The position numbers and the translations under genes are program-made. Shown here piece by piece: positions 26,088 to 38,808 of a DNA stretch of 64,000 bases. The stretch's first letter is position 1, and every line of letters begins with the position of its first letter. This DNA comes from Tenodera sinensis. Lineage: Eukaryota; Arthropoda; Insecta; Mantodea; Mantidae. A model generated the notes under the pieces. That model had not been told where the DNA came from, searched no databases, and was given only the letters and a program-made list of their open reading frames with translations. The DNA lies in assembly GCA_030765045.1 (NCBI GenBank), contig CM060963.1, positions 118,903,735 to 118,967,734 of the forward strand, given 5' to 3'.

Positions 26088-27394
26088 AAAATAGAAGTCA
26101 GCATAAAAAATGAAAAATAAAAATTACATTCTGAAAGGAAATTTGCGAAGTTGAATTTTGCGCCTGCTATGAATTACATCATGTCTGATTACACTTCAGT
26201 CATTCCCTTCTCCAGATCTTTGACTATCTCCCCCTTTCCAAAAAGAAATGAAAAAGAAAGAAGAAAAAGTAAGGTGTGCCTGAGGGGTTTCCCAATACAA
26301 AGTGATTTTGAAAGGGGCTTATATGGGTCACAAAGGTTGGAAACACTTGATTACATGCTGGAAGTGCATGAGTCTGTACGAGAGAGAGTTCATCAGCGCC
26401 GGTAATCGAAAACTCGCACATGACACTATTTAAGCCCGAAGTGTAGATGAAAGCCGTGCCGCCCGAGAGTAGACATCTACTCAACCTACCCAGGCTGAGC
26501 TTTCTCACGCCACTTAGTATTAGTTCACTGAGGTCACGGAGGTTAATTTCCCTCATTATGTAATGACTTTGATGGACATGCCCTACAAAAACGTAGTATG
26601 AACTGACCAACAAAAGATGCAGCACAACTAGGAAGGTATTAGTCAATATCCATTAACCGTAGCGTGCGTTATTTGTCATTCAGAAGCTATTTATATTCTG
26701 GAAGCATCCGCTTCATTTTCTACAGGACAGCCTTTAGAAAATTTACACACAAAAATACAATGTGCAACAATAACTGGCTTGTTCTAAGTTCGCAGATATT
26801 CCTGTACATTTTACTATTCATATAACATGATGATTGTAATCATTTTACATAACTCTCCATTATCTAATAATTAGCTCAAATTGGGCAATACAGTCTTTGT
26901 TATGCCTCTGATGTGAAAACAAAACTCAGTTGTAAATCACAAGTAGGTTATTAACCAGATGATGCACCGGAAAAAAGGAATCAAACAGATTCAACCAACA
27001 TATATAGAACAGCTTAGGATTTATCGGAGTTATTCGGTATAAACGAGAGATACAGGTAACCACTGCAGTAAAGTTTTTTCTGCCCTTAAGGTATCCCAAT
27101 TATGGAATATTAAACGGCAAAATAATAAGAGTTAACGATATTCAAAGAAAAATTTAAGTCATGGTTTATTCGTTCATAAAATTTCCTAAACCAGAAAAGT
27201 AACTTAAATCAAAACAGTAATTGTTGGTAGAATAAACAATAAACGCAACATGTTCAATGTATAGCGTTCTTTAAAACGAAGGAACTTTTTAGATCTTTAC
27301 CTCGCATGTTTGAATAGTGAACTATCCAACTTTTAATTTATGTGCACTACTGTATCTCCTTCTCTCCCTCTGTCTCTTCTTTTTACTATTTCTT
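26088..27394. other. Unassigned sequence
   Basis: Holds a 140-codon minus frame (26224-26646) with a hydrophobic start and a poly-Phe end that derives from an AAAGAAAGAAG-rich stretch. It shows no known motif or convincing codon pattern. Not called as a gene. Confidence 0.35.
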
Positions 27395-27625
27395 CTGCTT
27401 ACCTGTAATAAAAAGCGCAAATACTGCATTCCACCAAAAAATTCATATGGATATTTCACCAGAAAATACAAAACAAAAGCGCTCATGTGCGTGAGTGTGT
27501 GTGCGCACGCGTGTGTGAATAGCATAACTGAAAAAGAAATAAATTTAATATTTAAATTCATCGTATACCAACGATATGACATGAAGATTTTCACAAGTAA
27601 TGCCACGAGTGACTGTAAATATATC
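27395..27625 (-). repeat. REP-A, diverged right-end fragment
   Basis: GCATTCCACCAAAAAATTCA, ATTTCACCAGAAAATAC, the GT/GC run (27485-27517) and AGCATAACTGAAAAAG lie in REP-A order. The terminal repeat is weak. Confidence 0.65.
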
Positions 27626-28590
27626 TAGAGAATTTGACTATCACGAGTTGTATTTATTAAGACTATTTCACGAACTAAAGGCTGATATGAAATGTTATTT
27701 AAATGCTGTATTGTAATTAGTAACCTCTTAAAAGAAACATGTAGCACAAATACATCTGTGTCCATTGCCACGGCCTACAATATTATAATATTGATGTTCC
27801 AATTTTTTAACATGTTGGCAATGTCAGAAGTTGGAGTATCTGCTGTTAATTTCTAATTCCATTCAATACAAAATTTCTCAAACTGATTCCAAAGACATTT
27901 CCTGATGTATTATGTGTTATTAGGTTTCCTCTTCGAATTATTTCATCTTGTATTTCAGCATGAGCTGGTTCACCGAAGGGAGAGTCAGCCATGTTTGAAA
28001 TTCAATAGCGGCGCTGTTGCACCAAATTACGTCAGCTGTTGCGCATCTATAGGACAGTGTAGCTAGATTATCTAGCCTGATCATAAAACAAGTAAAGCAG
28101 AGGAGAAGATAATTAAGATTCAGAGGAGGTGATGGTGAAATATGATTTTTTTCGCGACTGAAGGCTGTCATTTGAAATTGTTATGAACTTGATTGGTTGA
28201 TTCCAACCGTCACGCATGAGTGGAATAGTCAAGTAAACAAGTTATTCTTTACATGAAAAATGTAACTTTTCATTTTCTCAAAACTAACTCAGGTGTTTTG
28301 ATTAAAATACTTGCTTAACATATTCGAATGATAAATAAAATTTAGATTTTTTTCTGCCAATGATCTGTGAAGTCCTCTTCATTTTGATTGCATTGTGTAT
28401 AACCTGTAAACTGAAAGAACTTGAAACTAATTACTCAAACACTGTAAATCTCGTTAAGTAACGTCATTATTCAAATATGTTTTTGTATTAAATATTTTCC
28501 TTATTATTGCGATGAACCGAGCAGGTGGCCATTCGTTCTTTTATCGTGTCCAAAACATCACACACCAACAACCCCTTTTTTAAATATTTC
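27626..28590. other. Unassigned AT-rich sequence
   Basis: No recognised feature. A 77-codon minus frame at 27938-28171 has no family match. Confidence 0.35.
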
Positions 28591-28735
28591 ATTGTCGCTT
28601 AAGTCTTCTGTATTCTCTTTTGCAACTACAACGAAATGTGCTGTAAATGTTTATCTCGATTAACTTGAAGCAGATAGAAGCACAGGTGCGTCTTTGTAAG
28701 AATTGTTTGCAGAAGTGGGTGCAGAAAGTTTTATA
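28591..28735 (-). repeat. REP-A, small diverged fragment
   Basis: TGTCGCTTAAGTCTTCTGTATT and GTTTATCTCGATTAACTTGA match the end-proximal region. Closest to the fragment at 276-497, sharing its CTTAAGTC variant and the AAGC(G/A)GATAGAA block. Confidence 0.6.
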
Positions 28736-29316
28736 AATGCAATATAAAGTATGTTCTAAAATGCTTTCTTTCCCTTTACTTTTCAATTCAACGTATTTTC
28801 AAACAGTTCGATTGAAATCTCGAAAGGGCATTTTTAATTGAATGTAATACTTTCTTAGACACTTAGGGGTGGAGAAAGTATAAGTGATTTAGGGCTAGAA
28901 TTCCTAAGTACTCCGACAATATTCCATTGTAAACGCACACGTTATTTGTGCTTAGGGTTGTAACGTAGTAAGGTGCCTAAAAGAGAGTGAAGAGTCAGGG
29001 AGTCAGGGAGTGGGAGAGAAAAGTGAAGGAGCTAGGGAGACAGCATTATAAATCAATGCTACAATAACTACCAAATTTATACCTGTATTTAACAGTACTC
29101 ACTAGTGAATTTTCAACAAAATTATAGGAAAATGATTTTTTTTTCTAAATTGTTATAGAAAAATCTTCATACACTTTAGAATAACCAATTTAAAATTTGC
29201 CGTGTCCTACTAATTTCTATAAATTTCAACCAGTTTAGCTGGTGTTTTCGTCACAGATATTTTTCAACATAATTACCATGGAAATTTAATTTTATACTAT
29301 GGTTCTAAGAAAACGC
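28736..29316. other. Unassigned sequence
   Basis: Includes a purine-rich patch at 28980-29045 containing a short AGTCAGGG duplication. No gene seen. Confidence 0.35.
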
Positions 29317-30060
29317 TTCAAAAATCTGATGTATTGCACTCACATAGCTTTCTCTACTTTTGTACTAACTATTCTTACAAGCTCTTATTCCTCTGTTTTC
29401 ATATTAGTTGAGATACACATTTGCAGAAATTATCTTATTGTTGATTTGCTTGTATGTGCAAAGGGAATACAGAAATACATTAGGCTTTAAGTGATAATCA
29501 AATCTTTTAAAGCTTTGAAACTCCGTTCACTTTGCATGGCTAAAAGATAAAACAGTGAATAACAACCTTTCATTTGAGAATTGTTTAAAGTATTGCAAAA
29601 CTCAAGCAAACAACAAGGAATATCTCCGAAATGGTTCACTCGATAAATAAATGTATTTGGACATAAACTGTGTGTTTTAACAAGATCTACATTTTTGTAT
29701 AGTAAGATTTGGTCGATCTCTTACGGTGTATCAGTTATGCAAAAGTCATCAAGAGAAAACAGGACTACGTGGGCTATAGACAGAAAATTCAAAGTATACA
29801 TTTAATTTGACATAAAATATTGTAGCCAAAACCGTTAGAGCCATTTTTGAGAAATTCAAACTATTCAAATAATTTTCCGTGTAAAGCGTAGTTTAAGGTG
29901 GAGAAATGTTCTTAAAAATCTTCGTGTCGCATCCTTGAATGATATTAAACTTACATACCAAATTTGGTTCTTAACCGACTTTTCGGTTTTGAGTTATGTT
30001 GTTCAAAGACACATGCGCGCGCACTTTTTTCTACTTACTATACGCAGTAGAGAAAGTTAA
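29317..30060 (+). repeat. REP-A, copy with a 3' internal deletion
   Basis: Left end AAATCTGATGTATTGCACTC. The body is intact through CGACTTTTCGGTTTTGAG and a short GCGCGC run. It then jumps directly to TTTCTACTTACTATACGCAG and AGTAGAGAAAGT, losing ~100 bp next to the right end. Both termini are present. Confidence 0.9.
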
Positions 30061-33041
30061 CATTTAAATCGTGCCTCATATGGAATGTTCTACTGGATGA
30101 AAATTTGGAAATATGAAGCTCTAGTTTTATGTATCACTCCTTGGTTGTAGCTGACCACAATCAAAGAAACTGTGCTAAAAATACTAACAGAAACATAAAA
30201 AAGCATAACAGGGAACATTTTATTGAAAAATGTAAGAAAGCTGGACTATGAGGAAATAAAACTTTTAAATTTAACACGACACTTGTACATATTTCTGTAT
30301 GTCCGTTTAAACAAAACTACAAGGGAACCACAATTTGATTTTGATTATAAAATGTTTTGAGGACTCTTCCATGAATATTTTTTGATGTTAAATTTTTGAA
30401 GTTTTATAAAAATTCTGTAAGAAGTAAATGGGAATAAACATCACGAAAGCAAAAGCGTGAAGAAAGAAAAAAATAAAAACGTAAATAAGCGTTGACATAA
30501 CTCGTTAGAATTTTGTGGATGAAAAGTATATAAGAGAAGTAAAACACGTGCAACAGTATTTTGAGAACACTGCTACTTGATGTACATATTCCTGAGTGTT
30601 TAATAAGTAAGAAATTCAGAAGAAGATTTATTTAAGAAAATGATATTGCAGTCACAGCGGCTGTGATTCTTCGAAGACGGATGCAGAACTCAGAAAAATT
30701 GAGTGAAAGAGAATAGGAGAGGCATAGAGCGTTACTTTTCATAATACATCACGTTAGTGAAGTATAATAGGCAAAGCTATGTGATGCGCAATCTAAAGAT
30801 AGTTGCTGTGTACCACAACACCGAGGTGTTTAAATATGATGTTTAGCTGCAAATTTGAGAGTTCCAATACACATAGCTCTATAAGCTAGATGTTTTCTTG
30901 TGTTTTCTTCTGATTTTTTGAAAATGCTTTTTAGGTTTTTAGAGCATATTTTTAGAATCAGCGTTTAGTGCATAACATTCCGGGCCGTAATAATTGCAAA
31001 AAATCTGGAGGTTAGCATGCGGTGCACAGATATTAATTCCGCAGTTGGATTGTGAAGATCAGGAAAAGGAGCCTCAATGGAAGTGTTAAATGCAACAAAT
31101 AAACCGAAATAAATAGTCATAAAGGGGTTTTTAAGTATTAAGAGCGCATGGGAGGAAGTTGGTCATCAAATTACGGAGTAAAAACTCAGTACGACACCTC
31201 TACATAAAAATAACAAACTATGTTATGCTAGAAGCATATCAAAGAAAATCTGTGGTTCCGTGGGAATGCACGTGATGCTCACATTAAGTGCTGCTTATTG
31301 CTGTTCTATATTCAGCGCGCCATTGTAAGAAACCTTTTTGGGGAATGCGTCACCAAGTTGGCATCGCACAACTTGGTAATTGCAACTCGTTAACTCCAAC
31401 AAAACATGCCCGACATCCTCTCACGTGACAAGGGGGCCTGGGCCTTGAAGACACGAGAGTATGCACAGGGTCAATCCAATCAAACAGAAAGGATATCTTC
31501 ATAAATTCATTGTTCCCAAATGTAGGCCACTGAGAGAGCGAGTGGCTTATCAGGGATGTAACTTCAATGAGGAGAGCAATTTACTTTAAACGTAACTTCA
31601 CCCAACACACTTTCCTCCAAATTAAATTGGTTGACTACATAAGATATTAACATTGTGGTAGTGAGATCTTAGTTATAACATAATAGGTTCTTGCACCTTA
31701 TCAGGAAGCGCATTAAAGTTGAAGTACATTGAAACACGGTGCAGCTGATTTCTGTAACGTAAAAATTAGCCTCCTTTTAAGCATTAGACGCTCCTTAAAC
31801 TGCCAAGATGAGTGAAATGGACGAAATGAAGGCGATAATTCACAAGAGTGAAATTGTGTTGTAAGTTTTGTTAAATCAAGAGAAAGAAAAGCACATCATA
31901 AAATATCGACATTACATTTTTCGGTGATTGAATTGAGCTTCTCCAAACGATACAGATAATGTGACTTCAGAAAATATTCATCCTAAAAAACAAAAGAAGC
32001 ATTCAAACTAAAGGAGAGAAAATGTATTGTTTTTATATATCTAAATTTATTATTGAAGATATCTTTAGGTGAACAGGGTTCTGATTTGACGGGCAAAAAA
32101 AGATCTCGAAATCAGGAATTTTTAATGTTCTTACGCAAGTCATTAACCCTCAGTTTTTACCACTTCATGTTTATTTCTACGTCAATTTGAACCAGAAAGC
32201 ATATCGGTGATTGTGAGGTATATAAACAAATTCCTCTCAGGTATGTATCAATAAAATAATTTTCTGAACATTAGAAATGAAAAAAATTAAAAATATTGCA
32301 ATCATAAAAGCAATCACGTACATCGTTTTTTCTGCATAATTTCTCTCTTAGCAATTTGGTTGCCAGACTTAATGTAATATTTTATAATACTAAGTTAAAC
32401 ATATATGAGCATGTTTCTCTCTCTTAATGTATTGTTAAATTATGTATCTCTTAAAATCTAAAATGCCTTTTACAAAATAAAAACAAACAGTATTATTAGC
32501 CATATATCTTGCACTACTGTTGTAATCTAAATCGTCAGAACTTGATAGGTTGATGCGAAGGAATTCTCTTGATAGTCTAGCATCCTTGGAAGATGAGAAC
32601 TTAAATAATGTATGTATTTTTGGTGAAATCTCAATATCAAATTTGCGGTTGTGATAAATATTTTCTATGTATGAGCAAGCAGTAGAAAAAAATAAGAAAA
32701 TGTGCTTCGTAAATGTATGGCTTAGGAAAAACTAGGCTGCTCCACCTCTTCCTCCGCCACATTTTAAAGTGATGGATAGTTACCAATGCCATCGCCAGGG
32801 ACGACCCTACTGCTGATATGCCGTTATTCTTGACTGCCATTTTGGAAACTGACTTTACAGTTTCATTTGCACTGTTGTACCATGACAGGTTGACAAAGGA
32901 TCCTACACTTATTTTCTTTATGAGAAGAAAAGAACGTTTTCGTTTGCTACTATTGCATTTTGAAGTTACAGTGAAGGTTTGAGCCTTATTATGTTTGGAA
33001 CACCATATATATTTTAAAGGGCTCTCAGGAAAAACATGTAG
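30061..33041. other. Unassigned sequence, 3 kb
   Basis: The longest repeat-poor stretch in the first half. I see no transposase, reverse transcriptase, SINE box or REP-A block. A perfect 8-bp-stem hairpin (CCAAGTTG / CAACTTGG) lies at 31353-31376. A 149-codon minus frame at 32637-33086 starts inside SINE-B, is rich in Lys, Ser and Asn, and matches nothing I know. Confidence 0.35.
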
Positions 33042-33352
33042 TGGCGGCGCCGTGACTGAGTAGTTAGACCGTTCGCCTATCACCAAGGGATCTCAGGGAC
33101 CCACGAAACGGCGTCTGTGAGGGGTTTCTCTGGCTTGTCCGGTTTCCCCCATCACTTCCACCAAGTTCTCTATCATCACCTTTCCAATCATCCGCTTCAT
33201 ACCATCCTCTTCCTCACTCTCATACTTGGTGCTGGGCTGACCCCCGCTTCCAGGTCTTCACTATGTCCCGTCCATCTGCTCTACAGCAGACATTTGACCC
33301 TAGGCACAGGCTTTTAAGTTCTCCTTACGGGGAGGTAATTAGAAGAAGAAAG
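33042..33352 (+). mobile_element. SINE-B, near full length
   Basis: Head GGCGGCGCCGTGACTGAGTA then GTTAGACCGTTCG (A-box region). The B box is badly degraded (GGGATCTCAGGGACCC). The body carries GGTTTCCCCCATCACTTCC and CATCACCTTTCCAATCATCC, and the tail has AGAAGAAG units. Head and body match 25473 and 59692. Confidence 0.8.
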
Positions 33353-34288
33353 GCATATACCACTAAATTTAATGGTAGCCTAATGTGGGAAAATCATGAA
33401 TTCCAAGCGTATTTTAAATTTCGGTATTAAGTTTAAGAATGTTTTAGGACTCCACGAACTTTCCTTGACATTCATCAGAGTATGATCCATCAGATGCAAA
33501 AGTTCACGGCTGCCCTTACTCTCAGATGGATGAATGTATCAAAAACGAGTGTGTTGAATTGATAAACCTGCTTCCGAGCTGAGTAGTGTAATTAGTGGCA
33601 ATTTGGTAAGGTGGACCAGTGGAACAGTGTTGCTTTCATAATAACTTGGTAGCCAGTAGGATGGGTCGTTCTCTACGAGGGAAACTAATGACGCAATCAC
33701 TTGGAATACCTGGGAGTTAATTTTGTAGGCGTAAACTAAACACATTCCTGGACCTTAGTAAAACAAGTGTGCCAAGATTCAGTAACATGACCAAGATGGC
33801 ACCTCCTGGAGAGAGATTATGAGTTCTTATAGAGGTTTTGTAGTTTCAGCACTTTGTAGCTAACTAAGCATGTGATTTTTTCATCAAAATGCGAATTATT
33901 GCCTTGGCTTCCTTACATCAGTGGTTTTAAAATGAGATTTTGAAGCAAGACACATTTGATGAGTATGTGGTGATCTGATCACTTCTGGATATATCACGAA
34001 AAAGTCATCCCACCAATAGTGGAGACTACAATGCAATATTGTTGTTTCAAGTTGTACAGATTTTTGCAGTGCGTTAAATTCCATTAACGTTCTCCATTTT
34101 AATTCAAATATAGTAATGTGACAAAACGACAAAATGTTCCGTCCAATTCTTTTTTATCACTTTATTTTTCTTCTAAACCTTTGCACAAAAACACAGTTCT
34201 CTTCTAATGACGTTAACACAGTCGACAGTCTGTCATGATATTACAATTCAAGTGTTTTCTTTTTGTAGCCTTGACTCACTGTCCCTTT

Positions 34289-34291
<3 letters not shown>
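33353..34291. other. Unassigned sequence
   Basis: Nothing recognised. Confidence 0.35.

Positions 34292-34354
<63 letters not shown>
34292..34354. repeat. (CT)n microsatellite, about 31 units
   Basis: Perfect CT dinucleotide run. Confidence 0.98.
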
Positions 34355-34356
<2 letters not shown>

Positions 34357-34485
34357 GCACCGTGACCGGCGTCACAGTATGATACAGTTTTATTTACAAG
34401 GAGCGCAGGTTTCAGAAGGCAAATATATCAGCTAAGCAAAATGTACGATATATAATATTAAGATGTCTAAGAATAAAACAAAAGT

Positions 34486-34553
34486 AAGTGAGTGAGTTAG
34501 TGGTTAGGGTTTAAGGGCCCGTCGACAGCTAGGTCATTAGAGCCCCTAAAACA
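34486..34553 (+). repeat. REP-E, copy 1
   Basis: AAGTGAGTGAGTTAGTGG leads into GTTTAAGGGCCCGTCGACAG, then CTAGGTCATTAGAGCCCC. The same TGAG-tract plus GGGCCCGTCGA block occurs at 58071-58222 and reversed at 52360-52518, so the tetranucleotide is part of the element. Confidence 0.75.
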
Positions 34554-34642
34554 AAAGTAACGCCATTCCAAGAAAGACATTCCAATACGAAATCCAAGAA
34601 TACAGCATTCGAGGAATGAGTGTCACGCTTTAGCAGGTTGAG

Positions 34643-34874
34643 AAAAAAAAATTATTTTGTTCTTTAACGACGCTGTCAATTGCCAGGATCACATCAGCGT
34701 CGCCGGTGTGCCGGAATTTTGTCCCGCAGGAGTTCTTTAACATGCCAGTAAATCTACTGACATGGAGCTGTGGTTTTTAAGCACACTTAAAAACCATCGG
34801 TCTGGGCCGGATTTGAACCCGCGACCTTGGGATCACTAGGCCAGCGTCTAACCAACTGAGCCACCCAGACCGAC
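34643..34874 (-). mobile_element. SINE-A, complete with 12-bp duplication (one mismatch)
   Basis: Flanked by TAGCAGGTTGAG (34631-34642) and TAGTAGGTTGAG (34875-34886). The minus strand begins GTCGGTCTGGGTGGCTCAG with TTGGTTAGACGCTGG (A box), and GGGTTCAAATCC is a perfect B box. A hairpin-prone body segment TTTTTAAGTGTGCTTAAAAA follows. The tail is A-rich on the minus strand (34641-34660). This is the best preserved member of its family here. Confidence 0.92.
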
Positions 34875-35129
34875 TAGTAGGTTGAGGTTTAATTTACAAT
34901 CAATCAGTTGAAATAGTTCATGGAATAATTAAAGCAACCTTTAAAAGTAAAAACAAGAAACATAACCAAGGTGCTACTTAGCTGTGGCAGTACCAGTAAT
35001 ACAGAATGCAAATGAAGCATGGACTGCCAAGAGAGATAAAATTAAAACACAGGCAGCTGAAATGACATTTTAGAATTCAGTCAAGGCCTTTTCTAGGGAA
35101 CATAAATATTCTTTCAAGTTATTGTTGTG

Positions 35130-35640
35130 CGCAGAAAAATGTCCCCTTTTCCTGCCTTGAAAATGTTGTTTTTCTCAAAAATGGCTAGCGATTTTGATTA
35201 AAGTGCCATATGTTTAAGATAGTTTATGGCAAATGAAACGTATATATGTATAGCCTATGCAGTCCTGTTTACTCTTGATAGCTTTTGCATAACTAATAAA
35301 TCGTAAGAGATACCTAGGTCAAGTCTTACTGTATAACAAATGTAGATCTCGTTAAAATAAACAATTTATATTCAAATGCATTTTTGGAGCGAAGCATTTC
35401 GAAGATATTCCTTGTTATTTGTGTAAGTTTTGCAGTACTTACGGAATTTCAAAGCTTTTAAAAGATTTGACCATCGCTTAAAGCCTACTGTATTCCCGTA
35501 TTCCCCTTGCACAAGGAAATAAGCAATACCAATATTTCTGCAAATATTTATTTCAACTAACATGGAAAAGATAGAAGAATAAGAATAGTTAGTACAAGAG
35601 TAGAGAAAGTCATATGAGGCAACACTTCAGATATTTTACC
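35130..35640 (-). repeat. REP-A, 5'-truncated copy
   Basis: Enters mid-element at TTTTTCTCAAAAATGGCTAG. It runs through GTAGATCTCGTTAAAA, AGATATTCCTTGTTATTTG and TTGACCATCGCTTAAAGCC to the terminus AGTAGAGAAAGTCATATGAG. Confidence 0.9.
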
Positions 35641-36822
35641 GTTGTGTTCTACATTTCCATAAAATAGTCTGGTAACCCTAACTACACACAAGGTCTCAAA
35701 TTATCTCATACTAATGTATTACTTCGACCCAATAAAGCTCAAAAATAAAATTATTTCTTCCTTGAAATTAAAGGAAACCCTGCATTATTAAAGATACAAT
35801 TAAAATTGGTTCAAGAGAAGCATATCGGCTTTACCATTTGTATCAGTTTGTACCATGCATCAACTCAAACGCTTGTATTAGTCTGTTGCAAATAACTGAA
35901 CTAAACCTTCGTAAACAAACATAAATTGTACTTACAGTTGATTGGCTTGCTCAACTTGTCCAGTTTCATACTGCTGTGGCCCACAGTTTTTCAAACCGCT
36001 TATCATACCTAGGTATACAATGCAAATTAGTTTGTGGTTCGATTTATGTATGTACTACTAAGCTCATTTGTGCCATTATTAATCGTGCGGGTGCTCCATT
36101 CTGGCAAGCACTAACTCGAATTTTCGCTTTACGTCAATAAACGGCACGAATTCAAAACGATTGCAGCATTCATTTGATACCTTGCGCTGTTGGCAACATT
36201 GCAATCACATCACGGTAGAACAGTCTTTGTTATTGGTTGTTGCCTTAGTTACACGCTTCCTACTATAAACATTCAATGGTCAATTGGTTTATCTAGTTTT
36301 AATCAAAGCAAAGGCTTTATTTGAGCTTGTTATATGCCTGCATCATTAAATACGAGAAATAGCGTACAACGGGAGGAAAAGGGAAAAAGAACAAATTGCA
36401 CGTTGCCAAATATGTTGCATGGTGCATCAAAGTGGAACTGAATCTAGAAAAAAATTCACTGCCAACACGAGACAAATAATCTGCAACAATACTAAGTATT
36501 TGACATAAGCTCTGTATATTAACGAAGTACAAATTAAATGCTTGTATTTGTTTACTGTTTTGTTTTAGAGAATTTAGTAAAACTTCAGCAACTATTACAG
36601 AAATTCATATAAATGGTATAATTATAGCTCTTTCCGAATAACGGTTCCTGTTTGAAAGCTGGTCAGGTTGCCGTCTCGTACAACATACGAAGCGTTGTCG
36701 GTGTTTTTGGGACAGCCTGTACGTATAAATAATACACACATGTGTGTATGCATATGAACATACATATGTACGTAATGACTCGTACACAATATATCTTCTC
36801 TTAAATGTTTTTTGTTTTTACT
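35641..36822. other. Unassigned sequence
   Basis: TACAGGCTGTCCCAAAAAC on the minus strand at about 36703-36722 resembles an insect DNA-transposon terminus, but no partner was found. No genes seen. Confidence 0.35.
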
Positions 36823-37290
36823 TTCACCGGAAATACTTGTTTTCAGGTACACTGAACAAAAAACATTTTAAGGATAAAGGTCTCTGTACATGCATTAACA
36901 GTAGCACTCTTCAAGTTTAAGTTAGACGCTGTTTAAACATGGCAGGAGAAGATTTTCAAAAAAATTCCCTCCCCAAACTACCCTTTACTGGGAAAGTGTT
37001 TTATTAATTTTCATTTCATAAAAATTTACGGCGCTTTTCATAAAAATGTCATACGTATAAGACATTTACAAGATATAAATTGCATATTTAGATTAGTGTA
37101 ACAGCCTTTCAAATCTTTTTCCTTATGTATAATGAATAAATAATGAAGCGGACAAAGACTTTTTAAGATACAATGTAGAGACCATTAAAATATACAATTG
37201 TTGTGTGTGTGTTTTCTTTTTTAGCATTAGCCATTTCCGAAATATTGCATGCTGTGTACTTCAAATTTAGCATGCATCTGATGTAAATGC
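36823..37290 (-). repeat. REP-A, strongly diverged copy
   Basis: TTCACCGGAAATACTTGTTTT, CTCCCCAAACTACCCTTTACTG and CCATTTCCGAAATATTG occur in REP-A order, with many changes between. Both termini are absent. Confidence 0.55.
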
Positions 37291-37671
37291 TTGCAAGGTT
37301 CCGAATTTGTTTTCTTTCCTGTTTTCCTATGACTGTTAAACTTACTCCGTGCTTCTTATGCATGTGTAGACGTTATTTTTGCATGTTCTATGTAACCAAG
37401 TAGGTACTACCTGTTTAATTTGATAGCACTTCTAGGCAAAATTTAGAGTGAATAACATAACATGTATAGAAGACCCAACTTTGAATGAATCCTATAATAC
37501 ACACGGGATGCTGCGAGTTTGTAAACGGGCAATGAGAGTAACACTGGACAACAAATTTTTACTTTTTGTTTGCGACAGTAATGAAACTTCACTTTTTTAA
37601 ATGATTACACTATGCTGAACACAAGTAGGACAACAAGAATGCTAGATTGGTTCTGGTTTCAGAATAATATT
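37291..37671. other. Unassigned sequence
   Basis: Nothing recognised. Confidence 0.35.
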
Positions 37672-38160
37672 AAGGAAAAGTACGGTAGTAATTTTTCCTA
37701 TGAAAATCTGACTTGATGTCTTCATGATCGCTTATCTTCACTAAATATGTTTCTCTTCGCTTCTTTCTTGTAGTTAGGTTGAAGAGTATCCCTGACGACT
37801 GTCCAGCAGTAGTGAGCAGGCATTCTTGCACTCCACTTTCCCTGGTAATGTCTTCCATTAATGGTGTTTGTTGGTGGAAACATTCACCATGTTCATTGCC
37901 TACTTCCCAACAACTTTCATGAAAACAATTCAGATGGAAGTGTAACAAGTGCAATTTAAGGGACATGTTGCATTCCATTTTGTGATAAGATGGCAGCAAA
38001 TTTGTAACAAGGTCCTCATAGTTACCAGGTCGTTTGCTTCCCATAAAATTGTTTATGACTTATCTGAAAGAAATCCATGCCTCTTTGTCAACGTCGTTTG
38101 AAATATGTTCAAATATCTCAACTTGGTGAAGTTGCTAGTAAATCACATCTGCACTCTGAA
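37672..38160 (-). pseudogene. Relic of an uncharacterised mobile-element-associated protein family
   Basis: The longest clean frame is 124 codons (37670-38044). It reads NYEDLVTNLLPSYHKMECNM, then SLKLHLLHFHLNCF, then EVGNEHGECFHQ. This corresponds to a block I know from many arthropod hypothetical proteins (GCxMSLKxHFLHSHLDFF, SDEHGERFHQD), usually present in multiple copies and thought to come from mobile elements; its biochemical role is unknown to me. After FHQ the conserved sequence continues in another frame (GKWSARMPAHYCWTVVRDTL, then QPNYKKEAKRNIF), so there is a frameshift. Upstream, KEAWISFR followed by a stop and INNFMGSK extends the match beyond the apparent start. A 3'-terminal, broken copy. 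Confidence 0.75.
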
Positions 38161-38574
38161 ACATTTCTCATCCACTGAAGATATCGATTGTAAATGAATG
38201 TTGGCCTTGTCTGTTTATAAACAAGCATAACTATTAGTGCTTTTCTCACAATAACATACCTAAAATAAGAGCAGTTCATCCTTTAAGTTGTTTTATTCAT
38301 CCTCTATATCCCTCTACATTCTTATCTAGTTACAACTTCCTGCCATCAGTAATGTGCCATACTATAAAAATAAGAAGCAACTGGCAATTTCCGTAAAACT
38401 TTCGTCATAATTAATTAATTAATTTAAACGTGTATACACTACTCGTGTCGCAATTTTCCTATTGACCAGTGTAATGGGTCTGTATGATATCACATGTGTT
38501 TTATTCTAGAAAGTCTATTTTTTTATGGTCCTTATATTCATCTTTTGGATCGACTGCAACACTTCTGCCTTATG
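38161..38574. other. Unassigned AT-rich sequence
   Basis: Nothing recognised. Confidence 0.35.
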
Positions 38575-38808
38575 TTGGTCGGTCTGGGTGGCTCTGTTGT
38601 TTAGGCGCTGGCCTACTGATCCCAAGGTTTCATGTTCAAATCCGGTCCAGACCGATGATTTTTAAGTGTGCTTAAAAACGACAGCTCCACGTCAGTAGAT
38701 TTACTGGCATGTAAAAGAACTCCTGCGAGACGAAATTCCGACACACTGGCGGCGCTGATATGATCCTCGTAACTGACAGCGTCGTTAAGCAACGAAATAA
38801 TTTTTAAT
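38575..38808 (+). mobile_element. SINE-A, full-length copy
   Basis: Head GGTCGGTCTGGGTGGCTCTG, B box TGTTCAAATCCGG, the TTTTTAAGTGTGCTTAAAAA segment, and end GACAGCGTCGTTAAGCAACG then AATAATTTTT. It is the direct-orientation partner of 34643-34874. No target duplication spotted. Confidence 0.9.

Noticed and set aside
26224..26646. A 140-codon minus-strand gene.
   Set aside because: Its end is low-complexity Phe derived from an A/G-rich tract; no motif, no splice context.
29163..29185. A second copy of the 9.2-kb inverted-repeat element (CTTTAGAATAACC).
   Set aside because: Only 13 bp matches, with no second arm.
32637..33086. A 149-codon minus-strand gene.
   Set aside because: It starts inside a SINE-B head and shows no family resemblance; consistent with chance in this composition.
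36703..36722. A Tc1/mariner-type terminus (TACAGGCTGTCCCAAAAAC on the minus strand).
   Set aside because: No inverted partner or transposase was found nearby; a single short match is not enough.
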